A stretch of 64,000 nucleotides of DNA from Phytohabitans houttuyneae (lineage in GTDB: Bacteria > Actinomycetota > Actinomycetes > Mycobacteriales > Micromonosporaceae): NCBI RefSeq assembly GCF_011764425.1, contig NZ_BLPF01000001.1:2099001-2163000 (forward strand). The letters are read 5' to 3'. Of this stretch, positions 59,554 through 64,000 are shown piece after piece. A model generated the notes under the pieces. The model did no database searches and was not told the origin of the DNA. It saw only the letters and a program-made list of their open reading frames with translations. How positions within the stretch are numbered: position 1 is the first letter of the stretch; the number at the start of each line of letters is the position of its first letter. The position numbers and the translations under genes are program-made.

Positions 59554-60482
59554 ATGATCCCAGTCCTCCACACCCAAGGACTCACCAAACTCTACGGACA
59601 ACACCCCGGCCTCATCGAGGCCAACCTCACCATCCCCGCCGGCCGCGTCGTCGGACTCGTCGGCCCCAACGGCGCCGGAAAATCCACCCTCCTCGGCCTC
59701 ATCTCCGGCATGCACAAACCCACCCACGGCACCATCCACGTCCTCGGCAACAAACCCGCCGCCAACGCCCACCAACTCGCCCGCGTCGGCTTCGTCGCCC
59801 AAGACACCCCCGTCTACCCCACCCTCACCGTCGCCGACCACCTCAAACTCGGCGCCAAACTCAACAAAACCTGGGACCACCACCTCGCCCAACGCCGCAT
59901 CAACCAAGTCGGCCTCAACCCCAACCACAAAGCCGGCCGACTCTCCGGCGGCCAACGCGCCCAACTCGCCCTCGCCCTCGCCGCCGCCAAACGACCCGAC
60001 CTACTCATCTTCGACGAACCCGTCGCCGCCCTCGACCCCCTCGCCCGCCGACAATTCCTCCAAAACCTCATGGAATTCGTCAGCGAACTCAACGTCACCG
60101 TCATCCTCTCCTCACACCTACTCTCCGACCTCGAACGCGTCTGCGACTACCTCATCCTCCTCGCCGCCGCCAAAGTCCAACTCGCCGGCGAAGTCGACGA
60201 CCTCCTCGCCACCCACTTCCGCCTCACCACCACCCCCACGACCTCCACCACCTCCCACCCCAACTCGACATCATCACCACCCACCACACCAACCGACACA
60301 CCACCCTCATCGCCCGACGCACCACCACCACACCCATCCCCCACACCATCCACACCGAACGCATCGACCTCGAAGACATGGTCCTCGCCTACATGACCCG
60401 CGCCACCAACCCCACACCCACCCACTACCAGCAGCAGCCGTACAACACCGGCTGGCCGCACCCGATGGAGGCACAGCGATGA
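59554..60482 (+). CDS. ABC exporter ATP-binding protein, one-base frame break near the 3' end
   Basis: ATPase of a two-gene exporter, probably for the peptide or for self-resistance. It shows Walker A GPNGAGKST, signature LSGGQRAQ, Walker B LLIFDEPVAALDP and the H-loop ILSSHLLSD. As read, the tail after residue 227 becomes Thr/Pro/Ser-rich nonsense; adding one C to the run at 60233-60237 restores the usual family C-terminus (HTNRHTTLIARR ... IDLEDMVLAYMTRA) and a stop overlapping the permease ATG (ATGA at 60479-60482), total 309 residues. The coding strand is very C-rich and G-poor, unlike neighbours, hinting at separate acquisition. Confidence 0.85.
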
Positions 60483-61504
60483 CCTGGCTAACCTGGCGGC
60501 AGTTCCGCGCCCAGTTCTTCGCGACCGTCGGGCTGCTGGTGATCCTCACGGCGTACCTGATCTACCTCGGCACCTCGATGCGCAGCGCCTACACCTCTGA
60601 CATCGTCGGCTGCCTCGCCGCCAACGGCTGCCAGCTCGACGACGCCAAAGACCGCTTCATCCAGGACTACCGCAGCCTCGTCACCATCCCGGCCATCATC
60701 CTGATCGCGGTGCCCGCCATCATCGGCGTCTTCTGGGGCACGCCGCTCATCACCCGCGAGCTGGAGACGAACACCCACCGTCTGGTGTGGAACCAATCCA
60801 TCACCCGCACGCACTGGCTCGCCGTCAAGCTCGCCGTCGTCGGCCTCACCGCGATCGTGACCACGGCCGCCTTGTCGCTGCTGCTGACGTGGGCCGCCAG
60901 CCGGTACGACCAGACCCTGGGCAACCGGTTCGACCCGCTCTCCTTCGCCACCCGAAACGTCGCACCACTCGGCTACATCACGTTCGCCTTCGTTCTCGGC
61001 CTCACCGTCGGCCTGCTCATCCGCCGCACGGTCCCGGCCATGGCCGCCACGCTCCTGATCGTCGGCGTCGTGCAGCTGCTCCTTCCGACGATCACCCGCC
61101 CGTACCTGCGCCCGCCGGCCACGATCACGGTGGCCTACAACCAGGAGACGCGGTTCAACGGTGGGCAGTTGAGCGTGAGCCCGGCCGAGCCGTTGATGAT
61201 TACCGGCTACTCCATTCCGGGTTCGCTGACGCTCACCGAGCGCACGCCGCTGCTGACCTCGGGGGGCAAGCAGGTCAGCGCCACGGACGTGCAGGACTGC
61301 ACGAACGCTCCCGGCCAGTCGGAGGTCACCGCCGCGTCATGGGACGCGCTGGAGCAGTGCATCGGCGGCAAAAACCTCCACTTCGAGATCGAGGCGCAGA
61401 CTCCCGACCGGTACTGGCCGTTCCAGTGGACCGAGTTCGGTGCGTTCCTCATCATGGGGTTCGTGCTCACCGGCGTCGCGTTCTGGCGGATCCGGCAGCT
61501 GTAA
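60479..61504 (+). CDS. ABC exporter membrane subunit
   Basis: A 341-residue permease with about six hydrophobic segments (ATVGLLVILTAYLIYLG, LVTIPAIILIAVPAIIGVFW, AVVGLTAIVTTAALSLLL, LGYITFAFVLGLTVGLLI, AMAATLLIVGVVQLLL, FGAFLIMGFVLTGVAFW) and a large extracytoplasmic loop of about 110 residues before the last helix. The sequence TPLITRELETNTHRLVWNQS is typical of the ABC-2 type permeases paired with this ATPase. Translationally coupled to the ATPase; followed by a strong terminator. Confidence 0.87.
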   Translation: MTWLTWRQFRAQFFATVGLLVILTAYLIYLGTSMRSAYTSDIVGCLAANGCQLDDAKDRFIQDYRSLVTIPAIILIAVPAIIGVFWGTPLITRELETNTHRLVWNQSITRTHWLAVKLAVVGLTAIVTTAALSLLLTWAASRYDQTLGNRFDPLSFATRNVAPLGYITFAFVLGLTVGLLIRRTVPAMAATLLIVGVVQLLLPTITRPYLRPPATITVAYNQETRFNGGQLSVSPAEPLMITGYSIPGSLTLTERTPLLTSGGKQVSATDVQDCTNAPGQSEVTAASWDALEQCIGGKNLHFEIEAQTPDRYWPFQWTEFGAFLIMGFVLTGVAFWRIRQL

Positions 61505-61515
61505 GCCCGAAAGCG

Positions 61516-61553
61516 AATGCGTCCCGAGACGGCTGTCTCGGGACGCATTTTTT
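61516..61553 (+). terminator. Rho-independent terminator after the exporter
   Basis: A 15-bp perfect stem AATGCGTCCCGAGAC / GTCTCGGGACGCATT with a four-base loop and a run of T. Confidence 0.92.
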
Positions 61554-61589
61554 GTGCCCGGCCGCGGCCGCGCGGATGGTGAAGGTTCG

Positions 61590-62084
61590 TCAGGCGATGG
61601 CCGGTGCGGTGCTGGACCACTGGCCGTACTGCCGGAAGCCGTACAGCAGGGCGCTGTCACTGCGCAGCCGCTCGACCGACCGCACCGCCCCGATGACGAT
61701 CACATGATCGCCAGCGGGGTGGGTGCGTTCGACGACGCAGTCGGCGACGGCGTGAGCCGCCTCGACCAGCGCGGGGCTGCGCGTGTGGAGCGTCGGGCGC
61801 CAGAGCACGCGGTCGAACCGGTCCGGTGCGCCCGAGGCGAAGAGCGAGGCGACCCCCTGCGCGTCACCGTGGAGCAGGTTGACGGCGAACCCGCCGCTCC
61901 TGACCGCGGCCTGTAGCGTCGGGCTCTCCGTACGCAGGCACACGAGCAGGGTCGACGGGTTCATGCTGAGGCTGCACAGCGCCGAGCAGGTCATGCCCCA
62001 CGGCGCCGCGTTTGCATGCTGGGCCGTGACAACCGAAACCCCGGTTGGGAACGACGCCATCATGTCGCGGAAGTCGACGTCCAT
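61590..62084 (-). CDS. NAD(P)H:flavin oxidoreductase, halogenase partner
   Basis: Reduces FAD or FMN for flavin-dependent halogenases. The 164-residue protein belongs to the HpaC/RebF-type flavin reductase family: MDVDFRDMMASFPTGVSVVT, GMTCSALCSLSMNPSTLLVC, FAVNLLHGDAQGVASLFAS and the FMN-binding GDHVIVIGAV. AAGGA precedes ATG 62084. It lies 44 bases downstream of the tryptophan halogenase on the same strand and probably also serves the PltA-type enzyme. Confidence 0.9.
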   Translation of the reverse strand: MDVDFRDMMASFPTGVSVVTAQHANAAPWGMTCSALCSLSMNPSTLLVCLRTESPTLQAAVRSGGFAVNLLHGDAQGVASLFASGAPDRFDRVLWRPTLHTRSPALVEAAHAVADCVVERTHPAGDHVIVIGAVRSVERLRSDSALLYGFRQYGQWSSTAPAIA

Positions 62085-62128
62085 CGTCAGTCCTTCCCCG
62101 CGCTCCCGCAGATCGTCCATGCGAGTGC

Positions 62129-63718
62129 TCAGATCTCGTTGCGCATCCTCTTGAAGTACTCGTTCTGCGTCGGCAGCTTCTGCACAAGCTCCTTCGCCTT
62201 GCCGGCGATGAGCTGGAACTCGGCCAGCGCGGCCTTCTCGTCGGCCAGGCTGAGCGCCGGCGACGGCTTCACGTCGATGCCACCCATGCCGAGCAGGATG
62301 CAGTTGTACGAGTAGGGCGGCAGCCCGTGGTACCGCGAGTACACCGTGCTGGCGTCCGGCACCTTGCTCCCCCACATCTCCAGGCGCTCGGCCAGCGAGT
62401 CCGGGATCACGCGGGTCTTCGTGTCACGCCAGTACTGGTTGTCCTGCCGCTTCGCCGCGCGGTAGTGCAGCACGAGGAACTCGCGAACGCCGTCCATGAC
62501 GTGGTTCATCGAGTTGTTGTACTGGGTGCGCAGCGACGGGTCCCAGTCGAGGCCGGGGAAGTACTTCACCAGCTGCTCGATCGCGTAGTGGATGAAGAAG
62601 ATGCCGGTGGACTCCAAGGGCTCCACGAAGCCGCTGGACAGGCCGATCGCCACGCAGTTGTTGACCCAGGAGCGGCGGCTGCGGCCGATGCGCATCCTGA
62701 TGTGGTTGGCGGTGGCGTCCTTCGCGGCCGGGCCGACGAACTCGCGCAGCGTGCGCTCGGCCTCCTCGGGCTCGAGGTAGTCGCGCGCGTAGACGTACCC
62801 GGTGCCGATCCGGCTGATCAGCGGGATCGTCCAGATCCAGCCGGCGTCCTGTGCGGTGGCGGTGGTGCACGGCCGGATCGGGTCACGGTCCATGTCCATC
62901 GGCACCTGCAGCGCGACCGCGCTGTCGTTGGGCAGGGTGTCCTGGTAGGACTCGAACGGCTCGCCGAGCGCCTTGTTCAGCAGCAGCGCGCGGAAGCCGG
63001 TGCAGTCCACGAAGACGCCGCCGTCGATCTGGCCGTTTTCCTCGGTCTGGATGTGCGAGACCCAGCCGCGCTCGTCGAGCGCGACGTCCACCACGTTGTC
63101 GACGATGTGCCGCACGCCGCGCTGCGTGGCGTAGCGCGTGAGGAACTTCGCGAGCAGGTGCGCCTCGAAGTGGTAGGCGTACGGGAACTGGGCACCCTGG
63201 TACTCGGCGATCGTGGAGGGGATCTCCTCGTTCTCCACGAACTCCTGCTCCAGCAGGCGGCCGTCGGCGTACCGCGGGCTGCGCCCGGCGTCGCAGAGCG
63301 AGGCCATGACGAAGCAGTCGACGTCGAAGCGGCTGGTCGTCGGGTAGCGCAGCCACCAGTCGGTCATCGGGAAGCCCAGCACCGAGCGCAGCTGCTCGAA
63401 CGGGTGGTAGAAGTGATGACCTGGCTCGCGCCAGTCCTGGAAGCGGACCGCGAGCTTGTACGTCGCGTTGCACGCCGGCATCCAGTCCCGCTCGGCCAGG
63501 CCGAGGAACTCGAAGAAGTGCCGGATGTCGCTGAAGGTGGCCTCGCCTACGCCGATGGTGCCGACGCTCGCCGACTCGACCAGCGTGATCTTGACTCGGT
63601 CGCCGAACGCGGCTGTCAGGTATGCGGCAGTCATCCAACCGGCGGTACCGCCGCCGACGATGACGACGTCATTCGCGGCGGTCTCGGTGCCCTGTCCGGT
63701 CGAAGGGTCGTTCGCCAT
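62129..63718 (-). CDS. FADH2-dependent tryptophan halogenase
   Basis: A 529-residue enzyme of the PrnA/RebH family, which chlorinates free tryptophan. It has the FAD motif VIVGGGTAGWMTAAYL, the catalytic lysine in CNATYKLAVRF, the tunnel motif GWIWTIPL and the glutamate in GFVEPLESTGIFF; the C-terminal half matches the substrate cap. Regiochemistry (5-, 6- or 7-) cannot be judged safely. ATG 63718 follows GGAG and is preferred to ATG 63730. It may instead act on another indole or aromatic group. Operon with the flavin reductase. Confidence 0.93.
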   Translation of the reverse strand: MANDPSTGQGTETAANDVVIVGGGTAGWMTAAYLTAAFGDRVKITLVESASVGTIGVGEATFSDIRHFFEFLGLAERDWMPACNATYKLAVRFQDWREPGHHFYHPFEQLRSVLGFPMTDWWLRYPTTSRFDVDCFVMASLCDAGRSPRYADGRLLEQEFVENEEIPSTIAEYQGAQFPYAYHFEAHLLAKFLTRYATQRGVRHIVDNVVDVALDERGWVSHIQTEENGQIDGGVFVDCTGFRALLLNKALGEPFESYQDTLPNDSAVALQVPMDMDRDPIRPCTTATAQDAGWIWTIPLISRIGTGYVYARDYLEPEEAERTLREFVGPAAKDATANHIRMRIGRSRRSWVNNCVAIGLSSGFVEPLESTGIFFIHYAIEQLVKYFPGLDWDPSLRTQYNNSMNHVMDGVREFLVLHYRAAKRQDNQYWRDTKTRVIPDSLAERLEMWGSKVPDASTVYSRYHGLPPYSYNCILLGMGGIDVKPSPALSLADEKAALAEFQLIAGKAKELVQKLPTQNEYFKRMRNEI

Positions 63719-64000
63719 TTCCCACTCCATTTCAACGGTTCGGGGTCGTCAGCACCATGTGGACTGCCCCGAAACGGGCCAGCCGCTCGCAGGCCGGTCG
63801 GAAGTGAGCTTGTGACCGCAACGCAGCAAGTACGGCACGTGGGCAGCACCAGACGCCGCCGGAGCACTCGTTCCGGTGCCGTCTCCGGCCGTCACTCTGG
63901 CCTGCGGAAGCCGGTGTGACAAGCGGTGACCGCCACCGTCCAACCGCCGCACACCCGCAGTCGAACGCCGCCATCGCACAGCATGGCGTCCCCCACCTGT
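63719..64000. other. Right edge, no gene recognised
   Basis: The last 280 bases upstream of the tryptophan halogenase contain its promoter region; no coding frame with family resemblance is visible. The cluster probably continues beyond the edge. Confidence 0.4.

Overview
The window is a high-GC actinobacterial chromosome segment. The gene order miaB / gluABCD-type amino-acid ABC transporter / rny / recX-recA / DUF3046, next to dapF-miaA, is typical of Micromonosporaceae (Actinoplanes or Micromonospora relatives). The family assignment is inference from synteny and composition. No tRNA, rRNA, CRISPR array or plasmid origin was recognised.

Layout. About 1-28.6 kb is mainly core genome: malic enzyme (cut by the left edge), a lipoprotein, dapF-miaA-LigB-like operon, DUF349 protein, TetR regulator with an MMPL exporter and a 38-bp operator, two secreted plant-polymer enzymes with CBM2 domains (GH5 cellulase, pectate lyase) separated by two decayed IS5-type transposases, miaB, DUF2277, a glutamate/amino-acid ABC transporter with two overlapping micro-ORFs, rny, a BKACE enzyme, recX-recA, DUF3046, a Kef-type antiporter and a cold-shock protein.

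From about 29 kb to the right edge lies a nonribosomal peptide cluster. It holds the four dihydroxyphenylglycine genes split into two places (dpgCD at 30.7-32.8 kb, dpgAB at 40.8-42.7 kb), a fused hydroxymandelate oxidase/hydroxyphenylglycine aminotransferase, a CmlA-type diiron beta-hydroxylase, and a complete pyrrole-2-carboxylate cassette (prolyl-AMP ligase, carrier protein, prolyl-carrier dehydrogenase, PltA-type halogenase). A KAS III-like acyl shuttle, a second free carrier protein and an alpha/beta hydrolase could pass the pyrrole on. The cluster also has a three-module NRPS (C-A-PCP x3, no TE; second and third A domains carry the aspartate code), a tryptophan-type halogenase with its flavin reductase, an ABC exporter, a ferric-reductase-like SIP protein and two StrR/ParB-like activators. 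The two activators share an apparently identical 881-bp direct repeat that brackets the pyrrole cassette plus dpgAB. Together these predict a doubly halogenated, aspartate-containing peptide with a chloropyrrole group. The modules that would use Hpg and Dpg are not in the window and presumably lie to the right, as may the 4-hydroxymandelate synthase.

Two cautions. Seven genes carry a single missing base, mostly in C/G runs, four of them in the same context TCCCCG; this looks like systematic sequence error, so they are annotated as full-length genes. Several families of dispersed intergenic repeats occur, including a roughly 700-bp MITE-like element beside the NRPS gene.
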